A DNA stretch of 58,969 nucleotides, from NCBI GenBank assembly GCA_024692715.1, contig JAILMH010000054.1:1-58969 (forward strand), read 5' to 3'. The translations under genes were made by a program, and so were the position numbers. This DNA comes from Lachnospiraceae bacterium. GTDB taxonomy: Bacteria; Bacillota; Clostridia; Lachnospirales; Lachnospiraceae. The notes under the pieces were generated by a model that ran no database searches, was not told the DNA's origin, and saw only the letters and a list, made by a program, of their open reading frames with translations. Positions 16,871-25,471 of this stretch are shown here, piece after piece (position 1 is the stretch's first letter; every line of letters begins with the position of its first letter).

Positions 16871-17653
16871 ATGGTTCAGGGTGATTATGAGCAGTTCAAG
16901 AAGGCTGTATTTGCTTTAACAAAAGTCGATCTTACGTCTTATAAGGAAAAGCAAATGAGACGTAGGATTGATACATTGATAGAGCGTAATAAATTTTCAG
17001 ATTATCCGACTTATGCAGAAGGTCTGAAGAAAGACACGAAGTTATTTGATGAGTTTATCAATTATATCACTATCAATGTTTCTGAGTTTTACAGAAATAC
17101 TGATCAGTGGGAATTGATGGATAAGACTTTTATCCCGGAGCTTATCAAAAAGTTTGGAAATAATCTTAAAATTTGGAGTGCTGCGTGCTCAACGGGTGAT
17201 GAGCCGTATTCACTTGTTATGGCCTTATCAAGGCATCTTCCGTTAAGCCAGATCAAGATTCATGCAACTGATCTTGACAAGACGGTTATAGGTAAGGCGA
17301 AGGTTGGTTTGTACAATTCGAAGAGTCTTGCCGGTGTGCCTAAGGATCTTAAAGATAAGTATTTCACAGCTGTTGGTCCTTCATTCCAGATAAAGGATGA
17401 GATCAAAAAGCGTGTTGAGTTTAAGGAGCATAATCTTCTTAAAGATACTTATGATAAAAACTATGATTTTATAGTTTGTAGAAATGTTCTTATATACTTT
17501 ACAGAAGAAGCAAAGGATCAGGTTTTTAGAAAGTTTGCAGCTTCATTAAAGATAGGTGGAATCCTCTTTATCGGAAGTACAGAGCAGATCATCGACTATA
17601 AGAGCATGGGCTTTGAAAGAAGAAATTCTTTCTATTATGAACGTGTAAAGTAA
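16871..17653 (+). CDS. cheR: CheR family protein-glutamate methyltransferase
   Basis: Methylates glutamates of chemoreceptors with SAM. The 260-residue product has the N-terminal helical CheR domain (about residues 8-65, with KEKQMRRRIDTLIERN). The SAM-binding domain follows, with NVSEFYRNTDQW, WSAACSTGDEPYSLVMAL, ATDLDKTVIGKAKVG and the CRNVLIYF motif near residue 195. A GAGAGGGGG ribosome binding site precedes the ATG. No receptor, cheB or flagellar genes are near; it lies right after rpsA, 22 bases from its stop, and may share its transcript. It is followed by a terminator. The methyltransferase call is secure; the chemotaxis role is by family. Confidence 0.92.
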   Translation: MVQGDYEQFKKAVFALTKVDLTSYKEKQMRRRIDTLIERNKFSDYPTYAEGLKKDTKLFDEFINYITINVSEFYRNTDQWELMDKTFIPELIKKFGNNLKIWSAACSTGDEPYSLVMALSRHLPLSQIKIHATDLDKTVIGKAKVGLYNSKSLAGVPKDLKDKYFTAVGPSFQIKDEIKKRVEFKEHNLLKDTYDKNYDFIVCRNVLIYFTEEAKDQVFRKFAASLKIGGILFIGSTEQIIDYKSMGFERRNSFYYERVK

Positions 17654-17658
17654 TTACG

Positions 17659-17690
17659 ACGGAGATCAAGTTATTGATCTCCGTTTTTCA
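17659..17690 (+). terminator. Rho-independent terminator after cheR
   Basis: A perfect 11-bp stem (ACGGAGATCAA with TTGATCTCCGT) with a four-base loop is followed by a T-run. Confidence 0.9.
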
Positions 17691-17857
17691 TTATTATTTT
17701 ATAAATGTTGTTGCTTATTTAATGGATAACGGTAGTATTGAAATGGTACAATGTGTACATAACTGTAATGGCTCAATTAATGACTGATTATTATATTGCT
17801 AGGTGATTTGTCGGAAGTTGGAAAGCGATTATGCATTGAGAAGGAGTATGTTGTACC

Positions 17858-18055
17858 ATGAATAGAAGAGATACAAAGTTACTTGAACTTATAGGGGAAG
17901 CAAAGCTTGAGGCTGAGAATTTAGTGCAGAGTGAATATAAAGCAGAAACAGATGGAACAACTCAGGGTCTAAAGTTTATTGCGGAACTTCAGGAAGCAGT
18001 AGATGAGCTTGATCGTCTGCGTGTTAAAATAGAAGAAGCAGAGTATATAAGATAA
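17858..18055 (+). CDS. Small hypothetical protein, 65 aa, charged helical
   Basis: A 65-residue, strongly charged, probably all-helical protein (LLELIGEAKLEAENLV, then ELQEAVDELDRLRVKIEEAE). It has an AAGGAG ribosome binding site at 17841-17846, about 11 bases before the ATG, and its own terminator downstream at 18071. I do not recognise the family. The clean signals at both ends and the heptad-like C-terminal half (possible coiled coil) make it a credible gene. It stands alone between cheR and the convergent exonuclease gene. The 200-base gap before it contains only weak promoter-like AT-rich sequence. Confidence 0.72.
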   Translation: MNRRDTKLLELIGEAKLEAENLVQSEYKAETDGTTQGLKFIAELQEAVDELDRLRVKIEEAEYIR

Positions 18056-18070
18056 TAAAAATGATTATTT

Positions 18071-18101
18071 ACCTCGTCTACATTCAGTAGACGAGGTTTT
18101 T
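18071..18101 (+). terminator. Terminator between small ORF and convergent exonuclease gene
   Basis: A perfect 11-bp stem (ACCTCGTCTAC with GTAGACGAGGT), loop ATTCA, then five T. It serves the plus-strand small ORF and may also stop minus-strand transcription. Confidence 0.9.
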
Positions 18102-18103
18102 GA

Positions 18104-19171
18104 TTATGGTCTTAAATGTTTTAGAATGATGTTTAAGTAGGAATTGAGAGTTTCTTTGTCTTCGATAATGTCTTCTTTTATTTCAAAATAAGTATTCTTA
18201 TCGTGCAGCTCTGTGCGAAAATCCGGGGTAAAGACAGGTTCATCAAATTGAGGCAGGAATACACCGGATCTCTTTACATAGCAGTTAGAAGCCTTAGCTT
18301 TAACCTTAGCCGAAGAATCAACGAATTCGGCCACAGAGCGGTGTATTGCGGTGTCCTCCGCCGGTAGATAGTAATAATCCTTATAATTTGAAAAATAATG
18401 GTATAGTGTTGCTTTCAGCACGGGTACAACAATTTCTAAGGTTGAAGAAGCAATGTTGATCTCTATATCCTCGTTTTCGTAGTTAATAGGTACGGGCACG
18501 TCTTCGTTAAGTTTTATCTGCAGACTAAGTGTATCCTGACTTAATCCGGCACATTCAACCCTTTGCACGTGTTCAAAGATTGATGGATATTTCAGGATAT
18601 CCATGAGTGCAGGCATTCCACAGATATCGTCAAAATTGTGCTGCAGGAGAAGATCATAACTTTCAGCATCGTGAATTTTTAAATAGTAGAAAAAGATCTT
18701 GATCAGTTCTCCGCCACTCATTTCATCCTTTCTGCTTATATTAAGAAAAGCTTCGATGGATTTCTGCTTCATAGAATCCAGTCCAAGGAAACTTTTGTAT
18801 GGGCGGATCATCTTAAATATATCTAGTTGATCAAAATTTATCTTTTCGTGAATACCGTGAAATTTCATTCGCTCTTTAAGCATTGGTATATCAAAATTGT
18901 CTCCATTGAACGTGATCACGTAGTCAAAAGTATTTAAGAATTGAATGGTTTTCTCAACGAGATCTTTTTCGTCTTCGAGAGAGTCAAGGAGAAACTGCTG
19001 TGCTTTAAGTACTCCGTCAGAGGCGTAAACAAAACCTGAGAGGTATATTACGCTGCTTCTGCGTGATAGACCTGTTGTCTCAATATCAAAAAATACATAG
19101 CTTGATCCGTTCGGTATTATGCTGTTGTAGTCCGGTGCACTGATTTTAAGATTGTTGTCAATTATTTTCAT
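18104..19171 (-). CDS. Ribonuclease H-like 3'-5' exonuclease domain protein (YprB type)
   Basis: Predicted DEDD-type 3'-5' exonuclease. The 355-residue product has FFDIETTGLSRRS near residues 28-40 (Exo I, Asp and Glu ligands), ITFNGDNFDIPMLKERM near residue 86 (Exo II), and HNFDDICGMPALMDIL near residue 180 with the last acidic position. The rest is an uncharacterised C-terminal region of about 165 residues. This layout matches the YprB-like ribonuclease H-like family of Firmicutes, whose substrate is not established. It is transcribed towards the small ORF and starts 47 bases from the divergent apbE gene, so the promoters must overlap. Confidence 0.85.
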   Translation of the reverse strand: MKIIDNNLKISAPDYNSIIPNGSSYVFFDIETTGLSRRSSVIYLSGFVYASDGVLKAQQFLLDSLEDEKDLVEKTIQFLNTFDYVITFNGDNFDIPMLKERMKFHGIHEKINFDQLDIFKMIRPYKSFLGLDSMKQKSIEAFLNISRKDEMSGGELIKIFFYYLKIHDAESYDLLLQHNFDDICGMPALMDILKYPSIFEHVQRVECAGLSQDTLSLQIKLNEDVPVPINYENEDIEINIASSTLEIVVPVLKATLYHYFSNYKDYYYLPAEDTAIHRSVAEFVDSSAKVKAKASNCYVKRSGVFLPQFDEPVFTPDFRTELHDKNTYFEIKEDIIEDKETLNSYLNIILKHLRP

Positions 19172-19218
19172 AGATGATATTATAAAGTAAAAATATAGTA
19201 TTGTTAATGAGGATTATT

Positions 19219-20190
19219 ATGAAAAAGTTATCAATAATGCTGCTGTCAACAGTGTTTTTTCTCGGGTTTACTACGGGTTGTGCAAAAAACGCGCAGCCCG
19301 TTTCTAAATCTGACTTTGTGTTGGATACAGTGGCTACAATAACGGTCTATGATGGCTCTGATGAGTCCATTATTGACGACACCTATGCGGAATGCAGAAA
19401 GTACGAAAATCTCATTTCTGCGACGGTTTCAGGTTCAGATGTGTATCGGATCAACGAAGCACATGGAGAGCCGGTTGAGGTTTCTGATGAAACAATTGAA
19501 ATAATTAATGAATCGCTTAAATTCAGTGAACTTACTGATGGAGCTTTTGATATTACGATATATCCGGTATCAAAGCTTTGGGACTTTAGAACAGGATATG
19601 GCAAGGTTCCGGAAAGCTCTGCGATAAATAGTGCATTAAAACATGTAGACTATCATAATATAGTTGTTGAAGGTAATACAGTAACGCTTAAGGACCCTGA
19701 GGCGGAGATTGACCCGGGTGCTATCGGAAAAGGTTATATAGCAGATAAATTGAAAGAGTACATGGTCTCTAAAGGGGTGACAAGTGCTATAATCAATTTA
19801 GGCGGAAATGTTATTACTATAGGTAAGAATGCCAAAACGGGAGAAGCGTTCAAAATAGGAATAAAGAAGCCGTTTACGGAAAATGAGATTCTTACAAGCG
19901 TTGATTCTATAGATAATGCTGTTGTAAGCTCAGGCTCTTATGAACGTTATTTTGTACAGGACGGAGTTAATTATTATCATATTCTGGACCCGAATACAGG
20001 ATATCCTGCGAGAAGTGGACTTACAGGGGTGAGTGTTATTACATCGAATTCACTTGATGGCGATGCGCTTAGTACCTCCTTATTTGCACTTGGGGTTGAA
20101 AAAGGTCAGGAATTGGTAAATAAGCTTTCAGACACAATGGACATTAAAGCAATTTTTGTTGATGAGGAGGGGAATATCATCAACAACTAA
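19219..20190 (+). CDS. apbE: FAD:protein FMN transferase (ApbE), lipoprotein
   Basis: Attaches FMN from FAD to threonine of target membrane proteins such as Rnf or Nqr subunits, acting outside the membrane. The 323-residue product has a lipoprotein signal with lipobox Cys in FTTGCAK. The ApbE features are DTVATITVYD, KLWDFRTGYG, DPGAIGKGYIADKLKEY, GSYERYF with HILDPNTGYPA, and the metal-binding DGDALSTSLFALG. I chose ATG 19219 (GAGG at 19209-19212); a TTG codon further up at 19201 is less likely. The GH25 gene follows directly. No Rnf target gene is in the window. Confidence 0.94.
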   Translation: MKKLSIMLLSTVFFLGFTTGCAKNAQPVSKSDFVLDTVATITVYDGSDESIIDDTYAECRKYENLISATVSGSDVYRINEAHGEPVEVSDETIEIINESLKFSELTDGAFDITIYPVSKLWDFRTGYGKVPESSAINSALKHVDYHNIVVEGNTVTLKDPEAEIDPGAIGKGYIADKLKEYMVSKGVTSAIINLGGNVITIGKNAKTGEAFKIGIKKPFTENEILTSVDSIDNAVVSSGSYERYFVQDGVNYYHILDPNTGYPARSGLTGVSVITSNSLDGDALSTSLFALGVEKGQELVNKLSDTMDIKAIFVDEEGNIINN

Positions 20191-20207
20191 TGGGGGAGGG
20201 TGTGCTT

Positions 20208-21398
20208 ATGTCAATGCTTCATAATAATAAGAAGGGTTCGTCTAAGAATTTAAAGTCAAGCGCTAAAATGGTGCTTGGCAGTGTATCTGCTTTTTCTGCA
20301 GTTGTTCTGATAGTTGCGGTGACTGTTCTAATGAATCAGCCGCCGAAACGACATGCTGCAGCTGTAGCATCGGAGCCGGAAAGCGTTCCGGTAAAAGCGG
20401 ATACGGTTACGTGGACGTTTGATGAGGATGCAGAAAAACGTACCAGCGACGAGATGAATTTTTGGCATATGTACGACAGCGATGAAGAACCGGTATCAGT
20501 TGTCCCTGAGAATCAGTCGGAGGAGAAACAGGATGACAGAGTTTTAGAGCCGGAGAAAGCGGTATCTGAAGATGCTGCAGATGACAAGGAAGAAACAGTA
20601 TCGGAAGATTCGTTAACCCCTTCCAGAAATTCGGTTTCAGGTAATTTCTTTGACCAGAATGAGTTAACTGACGGCGAAGAAAGTATAGTACCGATAAATA
20701 TGGACATTAAGAAGAATGAGCTTATTGCTGATAATTTTTCAAATGATGGGCAGTATAAAATATACTCAATAGATGAAGAAAAGACCTCTTCTACGGGTAT
20801 AGATGTTTCCAAGTATCAAGGAACTATAGATTGGAAAAAGGCCTCTAAAGCCGGGTTTGATTTTGCCATGATACGTATGGGTGCAAGAGGTTATACCAGC
20901 GGACGTGTCATAGAGGACGAGCAATATGCGGCAAATATGAAAGGCTGTTCAGAAAATAATATTAAAACAGGGATATACTTCTTTTCACAGGCTGTAACTC
21001 CGGAAGAAGCTATAGTCGAGGCAAATTACTGTATAGCCGCTATAGAAGGCTATAAAGTTGAATATCCAATCGTTTTTGATAGTGAAATAATTAAGAATGA
21101 TATTTATAGAACTCAGAATTTAACTCCTAAAGAAATGTCAGCGATAGCTCAGGCGTTTTGCAATACGATATTGATGTATGGGCAAACTCCTATGATAGGT
21201 GCGACAAAGAAGCAGTTTGCCAGCCGCTTTGAGCTTGCTGATATAGAGCAGTATGACTGGTGGCTATTTGATACGGATGATATGTCGGTCTTCCCATATA
21301 AATACTCGATGTGGCAGTATTCCAAGACAGGAGAGATCGAGGGCATAAACGGAAGCGTTAATCTTGATATAGCTTTTATAGATTATTCGGCTAAATGA
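20208..21398 (+). CDS. GH25 muramidase (lysozyme) with N-terminal membrane anchor
   Basis: Predicted to cleave the glycan backbone of peptidoglycan at the cell surface. The 396-residue product has one N-terminal transmembrane segment (LGSVSAFSAVVLIVAVTVLM), an acidic low-complexity stalk of about 150 residues, and a C-terminal GH25 domain beginning at GIDVSKYQGTIDW (near residue 203). Typical GH25 features follow: FAMIRMGARGY, KTGIYFFSQAVT, the catalytic DxE in VFDSEI and YSMWQYSKTGEI. ATG 20208 fits the GGGGAGGG site at 20192-20199; an earlier ATG overlaps the apbE stop. The last 16 bases overlap the convergent AP2-like gene. Confidence 0.92.
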   Translation: MSMLHNNKKGSSKNLKSSAKMVLGSVSAFSAVVLIVAVTVLMNQPPKRHAAAVASEPESVPVKADTVTWTFDEDAEKRTSDEMNFWHMYDSDEEPVSVVPENQSEEKQDDRVLEPEKAVSEDAADDKEETVSEDSLTPSRNSVSGNFFDQNELTDGEESIVPINMDIKKNELIADNFSNDGQYKIYSIDEEKTSSTGIDVSKYQGTIDWKKASKAGFDFAMIRMGARGYTSGRVIEDEQYAANMKGCSENNIKTGIYFFSQAVTPEEAIVEANYCIAAIEGYKVEYPIVFDSEIIKNDIYRTQNLTPKEMSAIAQAFCNTILMYGQTPMIGATKKQFASRFELADIEQYDWWLFDTDDMSVFPYKYSMWQYSKTGEIEGINGSVNLDIAFIDYSAK

Positions 21399-22180
21399 TC
21401 GTTTATGAGCTTCATAAATCGTTCAGGAAGCTCTATAGAAGAATAAATATCTGCATATTTAGAAGCAGGCAGAGTGTCAATATAATTTGGCACTCTGCTT
21501 TTTTTTCTTAAAGTTGTTTTTGATAGCATATCTATAGCCTTATTTACAGCAATTGCGGCGGCTTCTTCAGTTTCGTATATGCCGAGGGTATAAACACTTC
21601 TGACGGTGATCCTGGCTTTATAAACAGGCGGTATACGACGGGAATCCTTTTCAACACCGTAATATTGATTGATTATTTCTATATTATGGTATCTGAAATC
21701 AGTGTCATCATCGTTAATAAATCTGTAATCTCTTGATTTAACGGCAAAAGGACGAATTCCGTATCTGCTTCCGAGGGAGACCTGTGTACCGTAATTTTCG
21801 CAGAAAAGATGTCCGCCTCGAGCCTGTATCCTGTGCTGAGAGTAATAAAAAAGATCATCAGTATCGAATTTGAGCACAGTATCTTTGTTTAAATAGTACA
21901 AAAAAAATCTCTTTTTTAAATAAATTGGATTTTTAAAATAAACACCATTGTCCCTGAAATTGATCAAAACTACCCACATTGAAAAATTCAGAGGCGAATT
22001 CTCAGTATGATCATCGATTGTTACAGTAGAATATAAAAGATCTGCTGCAGTTTTATACATTTCAAAGGCTGTATTTTCGTCGGATGAAGAACCGAGACTT
22101 ATATGTTTATTTTTATACGTAATAGAAGCCCGAAAATAGGTACTTCCATCTAGTTTTTTTGTTTTGTACACACCAATCAT
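21383..22180 (-). CDS. AP2-like DNA-binding domain protein, two domain copies
   Basis: A 265-residue protein whose N-terminus (GVYKTKKLDGSTYFRASITYK...LGSSSDENTAFEMYKTAADLL) and C-terminal part (VYKARITVRSVYTLGIYETEEAAAIAVNKAIDML) both have the three-strand-plus-helix pattern of AP2/integrase-type DNA-binding domains. These read as Y+A.I......LG.Y.t.eeAa.A...A. Between them is an unrecognised middle region rich in Tyr and Phe. No nuclease, HNH or recombinase motif is seen. Bacterial AP2 domains usually accompany homing nucleases or integrases, so a stand-alone two-AP2 protein may be a transcription or nucleoid factor (inference). Its 3' end overlaps the GH25 gene by 16 bases, tail to tail. 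Confidence 0.7.
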   Translation of the reverse strand: MIGVYKTKKLDGSTYFRASITYKNKHISLGSSSDENTAFEMYKTAADLLYSTVTIDDHTENSPLNFSMWVVLINFRDNGVYFKNPIYLKKRFFLYYLNKDTVLKFDTDDLFYYSQHRIQARGGHLFCENYGTQVSLGSRYGIRPFAVKSRDYRFINDDDTDFRYHNIEIINQYYGVEKDSRRIPPVYKARITVRSVYTLGIYETEEAAAIAVNKAIDMLSKTTLRKKSRVPNYIDTLPASKYADIYSSIELPERFMKLINDHLAE

Positions 22181-22311
22181 TGTTTAAATTCACCTAAATT
22201 TATTTGATAAAATCAGTTTAGCACATTGGTAATTTTAAAACAATTATTAAGAAAAGTGATACGTTTTTTACAACATATATTACGAAAAGTAAAAATAGCC
22301 GTAACATTTCC

Positions 22312-22340
22312 TTAACAAATCCATAAGAATATGTTAAACT
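22312..22340 (+). promoter_or_regulatory. Promoter of the SleB-like hydrolase gene
   Basis: TTAACA at 22312-22317 and TAAACT at 22335-22340 are separated by 17 bases, with TGT just before the -10. The predicted start is near 22347. Confidence 0.65.
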
Positions 22341-22346
22341 ATCTTT

Positions 22347-22465
22347 TGTTCGGGTTTTGCACGCACTTTTACACATTGTTTACAGTGGTGCAGATGGTCG
22401 TAACAGCGTGCATGCATAGGGCTGTACGGGAGATACGATCAGATTTCAAACAAATGTGAGGTTTT
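22347..22465 (+). ncRNA. Structured 5' leader of the SleB-like gene (unclassified)
   Basis: A leader of about 118 bases, long for this genome. GCACGC (22359-22364) can pair with GCGTGC (22406-22411), enclosing about 41 bases with further short complementary stretches. I cannot match it to a riboswitch consensus that I know. Confidence 0.35.
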
Positions 22466-23347
22466 ATGGTTTCAAACAGTAAGAAGTTAAAAGATGTACT
22501 TGGTTTTACAGGCGTATGCTGTGCAGCAGCGATCGCTGTTTCAGTAGGAACAGCAGCTAATGCAGAGGCAGCTGAGCTTGCACCAGAGGCAGCACAGATC
22601 GTAGCAGAGGATATTACATATGTTAATGCTGATGCTATGGCTGCAGATGAGATTCAGGATTCTATCGTGAACCTTGTTGATGATGCTGTGGTATCCGAGG
22701 TATCTGATACTGATGATGCGGAGGCCAAAGCTGCAGAGGAACGCAGGGCTGCAGAAGAAAAAGCAGAAAAAGAACGTAAGGCTGCCGAAGAGAAGGCAGA
22801 AGCGGAGCGTCAGGCAGCTGAAGATGCGGCTGAGGAAGCAGCAGAAAAGGCTGAGGCGGAGCGTAAAGCGGCTGAAGAAAAGGCAGAAAAAGAACGCAAA
22901 GAAGCAGAAGAAAGAGAAGCGGCAGAAAAGGCTGAAGAGGAACGTAAAGCAGCTGAGGAAGCTGCCAGGGAGCAGTCAGAGAAAGCACAGTCAGTTCTTC
23001 CGGCTGAAGATTATGCAGCACTTTGTAAGATAGTGCAGGCTGAGGCAGGCGGAGAGTCTTATGAAGGTAAGGTTGCTGTTGCAAACGTTGTAATGAACAG
23101 AGTAAGAAATGCAAGCTACCCTTCAAGTGTTACAGCAGTTATCACACAGCCGGGACAGTTTACACCTGTAAGAACAGGTAAATATGCAGTGTCTGTTCCT
23201 TCGGCTGACACAGTTAAGGCTGTTAACGCAGCTCTTACAGGAACTGATTACTCAGCAGGAGCTCTTTATTTTAAGAGATCTTCAAACTCTACATGGGGTT
23301 CGAAGGTGCTTATCCAGGCTATTGGTAATCATGGTTTCTATATCTGA
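22466..23347 (+). CDS. Secreted cell wall hydrolase, SleB/CwlJ-like domain with coiled-coil linker
   Basis: Predicted exported peptidoglycan hydrolase. The 293-residue product has a signal peptide (LGFTGVCCAAAIAVSVGTAANAEA, cleavage near AEA) and a linker of about 90 residues of Ala/Glu/Lys/Arg repeats (AAEEKAEKERKAAEE units) that should form a long coiled coil. The C-terminal Hydrolase_2 domain begins near residue 180 (LCKIVQAEAGGESYEGKVAVANVVMNRV) and ends at AIGNHGFYI. That domain is the SleB/CwlJ catalytic fold used in spore germination and also in vegetative wall enzymes. No spore genes are nearby. The linker's repetitive codons create long spurious open frames on both strands. GTGAGG precedes the ATG. 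Confidence 0.9.
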   Translation: MVSNSKKLKDVLGFTGVCCAAAIAVSVGTAANAEAAELAPEAAQIVAEDITYVNADAMAADEIQDSIVNLVDDAVVSEVSDTDDAEAKAAEERRAAEEKAEKERKAAEEKAEAERQAAEDAAEEAAEKAEAERKAAEEKAEKERKEAEEREAAEKAEEERKAAEEAAREQSEKAQSVLPAEDYAALCKIVQAEAGGESYEGKVAVANVVMNRVRNASYPSSVTAVITQPGQFTPVRTGKYAVSVPSADTVKAVNAALTGTDYSAGALYFKRSSNSTWGSKVLIQAIGNHGFYI

Positions 23348-23371
23348 AAAAAAATAAATATTGTTATACTT

Positions 23372-23412
23372 AAGTCATCACTTTAAATAATTAAAGTGAT
23401 GACTTATTTTAT
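23372..23412 (+). terminator. Terminator after the SleB-like gene
   Basis: A perfect 14-bp stem (AAGTCATCACTTTA with TAAAGTGATGACTT), six-base loop, then ATTTTATTT. Confidence 0.88.
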
Positions 23413-23418
23413 TTGGTG

Positions 23419-23427
23419 TGATATTAT
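23419..23427 (+). promoter_or_regulatory. Extended -10 element upstream of thrC
   Basis: TG-A-TATTAT forms an extended -10; a 4/6 -35 (ATGACT) falls 17 bases upstream, inside the previous terminator. It leaves a leader of about 73 bases before thrC. Confidence 0.45.
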
Positions 23428-23506
23428 GATGTAAGTAAATGGAAGTTATGAACTGCCTGACGTAATTTACAGGTTAGAAATCATAGGCAAAAGGAGTAAG
23501 ATAGGC

Positions 23507-24991
23507 ATGGATTTAATGTACAAGAGCACTAGAGACAGTAATGTAAGTGTTAAGGCTTCACAGGCTATTCTTAAGGGACTTTGTGATGATGGCGGACTTT
23601 TTGTTCCGGAGAAGATCCCGGCCCTTGGAAAGAGCCTTAAAGATCTTTCTGAGATGGATTATAAAGACGTCGCCTATGAGGTGATGAAGGAGTTCATTAC
23701 AGATTTTTCGGAGGAAGAGCTGAAAAATTGCATTAACAATGCTTATGATGAAAAATTCGATACAGAAGAGATCGCCCCGCTTGTGGAAGCAGATGGAGCT
23801 TTTTACCTTGAGCTGTTTCATGGAAAGACGATAGCTTTCAAGGATATGGCGCTTTCTATTTTACCGCATCTGATGATCACTTCTGCCAGAAAGAATAATA
23901 TAAAAAATGATATAGTTATTCTCACGGCAACATCAGGAGATACTGGAAAGGCTGCTCTTGCAGGTTTTGCAGATGTCAAGGGTACGAAGATAATCGTCTT
24001 TTATCCTAAAGATGGTGTAAGCCCTGTACAGAAGCTCCAGATGGTCACACAGAAGGGAGACAATACCTTTGTTGTTGGAGTTGACGGTAACTTTGATGAT
24101 TGCCAGACCGGTGTGAAAAAAATGTTCGCGGATAAAGAGCTGAAGGATGAGCTTGCAGCAAAGGGTTATCAGTTCTCATCTGCTAATTCAATAAATATCG
24201 GACGTCTTGTTCCGCAGATAGTTTACTATGTCTATGCATATACAAGACTTCTGAAAAATGAAATGATAACAGATGGCCAGAAGATCAATATCGTTGTGCC
24301 TACAGGAAATTTCGGAAATATCCTTGCTGCAAATTATGCAAAGCAGATGGGACTTCCTGTTAAGAAGCTTATTTGTGCTTCAAATGAGAATAAAGTGCTC
24401 TTTGATTTCTTCCGTACAGGCACTTATGACAGAAACAGACAGTTTATCCTTACGTCTTCACCGTCTATGGATATTCTTATTTCAAGCAATCTTGAGCGAA
24501 TGATATATCATATTTCAGGTGATGATGCCAAAGCAACAGCAGAATTCATGAAGGAACTCAGAGAGTCCGGAAGATATACTATTACAGATAAGATGAAGGC
24601 CGGATTAAAGGATTTCTGTGGTTATTACGCATCAGAAGAGGCTACAGCAGCTAAGATAAGCAGTCTGTTTGAAGATACAGGTTATGTGATCGATACACAT
24701 ACAGCGGTTGCAGGAAGTGCCTATGACCAGTATGTTAAGGATACTGCAGATGAGACCACAACGGTCATTGCATCAACTGCCAGCCCGTTTAAGTTTGCAA
24801 GAAGCGTTATGACTGCAATAGATAAAGAATATGATTCAAAAGATGATTTTGAGCTTGTGGATGAGCTTTCTAAGATCGGAAATGTTGCGGTTCCAAATGC
24901 AATCGAAGAGATAAGAAATGCAGATGTAAGGCATAAGACAGTATGCAGTGTTGATGGAATGAAAGCTGAAGTGCAGAAATTCCTTTCATAA
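23507..24991 (+). CDS. thrC: Threonine synthase
   Basis: PLP enzyme converting O-phosphohomoserine to threonine. The 494-residue product is the long (fungal/E. coli-like) form. It starts MYKSTRDSN with the N-terminal segment ILKGLCDDGGLFVPEKIP, has the PLP lysine in HGKTIAFKDMALSILPH near residue 110, LTATSGDTGKAALAG, and NSINIGRLVPQIVYYVYAY. AAGGAG at 23491-23496 supports ATG 23507. It is transcribed alone, flanked by terminators on both sides; no other threonine pathway gene is adjacent. The leader shows no T-box that I can recognise. Confidence 0.96.
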   Translation: MDLMYKSTRDSNVSVKASQAILKGLCDDGGLFVPEKIPALGKSLKDLSEMDYKDVAYEVMKEFITDFSEEELKNCINNAYDEKFDTEEIAPLVEADGAFYLELFHGKTIAFKDMALSILPHLMITSARKNNIKNDIVILTATSGDTGKAALAGFADVKGTKIIVFYPKDGVSPVQKLQMVTQKGDNTFVVGVDGNFDDCQTGVKKMFADKELKDELAAKGYQFSSANSINIGRLVPQIVYYVYAYTRLLKNEMITDGQKINIVVPTGNFGNILAANYAKQMGLPVKKLICASNENKVLFDFFRTGTYDRNRQFILTSSPSMDILISSNLERMIYHISGDDAKATAEFMKELRESGRYTITDKMKAGLKDFCGYYASEEATAAKISSLFEDTGYVIDTHTAVAGSAYDQYVKDTADETTTVIASTASPFKFARSVMTAIDKEYDSKDDFELVDELSKIGNVAVPNAIEEIRNADVRHKTVCSVDGMKAEVQKFLS

Positions 24992-25003
24992 ATTAGAAAA
25001 TAA

Positions 25004-25036
25004 AAAACAGCGTTCTTGTTAGGGAACGCTGTTTTA
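25004..25036. terminator. Bidirectional terminator between thrC and the CheX-like gene
   Basis: A perfect 12-bp stem (AAAACAGCGTTC with GAACGCTGTTTT) with T on the plus side and A upstream, so it can work both ways. It overlaps the stop codon of the minus-strand gene. Confidence 0.85.
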
Positions 25037-25471
25037 TTCTATTAAAACAAAAGTTAGTGAACCGAAACTGAAATCATATGGAATCATATGAACAGTCCTG
25101 TTGTCTGCAGTGACATTTTTATCAGGATCAAACATTGGAGGGTCAAGAGAAGATTCTGTTGAAAATTCTCTGGAAAGCCGAACGACAAATAATCCATTAT
25201 GCAGATTCAGAAAGTCTGAAGCTAATTCGTCAACGACTTCGGAATATTCCTCAAGCTCCATTTTTGCATAGTTGACGGAGAACTGTCTGAGAACATCCTT
25301 TTCACCATATACAGCTGAAACGGCGCTGTAATCACCGGTTATATTCTGGGAGATATAGCACTCGTCCGGTATATCGGATGATGTATAGGCAGGTCGCTCG
25401 GTAACAGTGTCATCAACAAATTTTTTTAAATTAGAAGTCAGCTCGGCAACATAAATATCGCAATTCGCCAT
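25034..25471 (-). CDS. CheX/CheC-like protein with degenerate motif
   Basis: A 145-residue protein I assign tentatively to the CheX/CheC/FliY fold. Evidence is the central helix EVVDELASDFLNLHNGLF, which aligns with the phosphatase helix (ELANMIAGN) of CheX, the size, and the position directly after a cheY gene with a one-base overlap. The Glu is kept but the catalytic Asn three residues later is Ser, so CheY-P phosphatase activity may be lost. No membrane segment or signal is seen. If correct, it would partner the adjacent CheY. An unrelated small fold is possible. Confidence 0.6.
   Translation of the reverse strand: MANCDIYVAELTSNLKKFVDDTVTERPAYTSSDIPDECYISQNITGDYSAVSAVYGEKDVLRQFSVNYAKMELEEYSEVVDELASDFLNLHNGLFVVRLSREFSTESSLDPPMFDPDKNVTADNRTVHMIPYDFSFGSLTFVLIE

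Noticed and set aside
22662..23126. Long antisense and out-of-frame open reading frames in the SleB-like gene
   Set aside because: They arise from the repetitive GCA/GAA/AAG codons of the coiled-coil linker and have Leu/Gln-rich or Lys/Arg-rich nonsense composition without ribosome binding sites.
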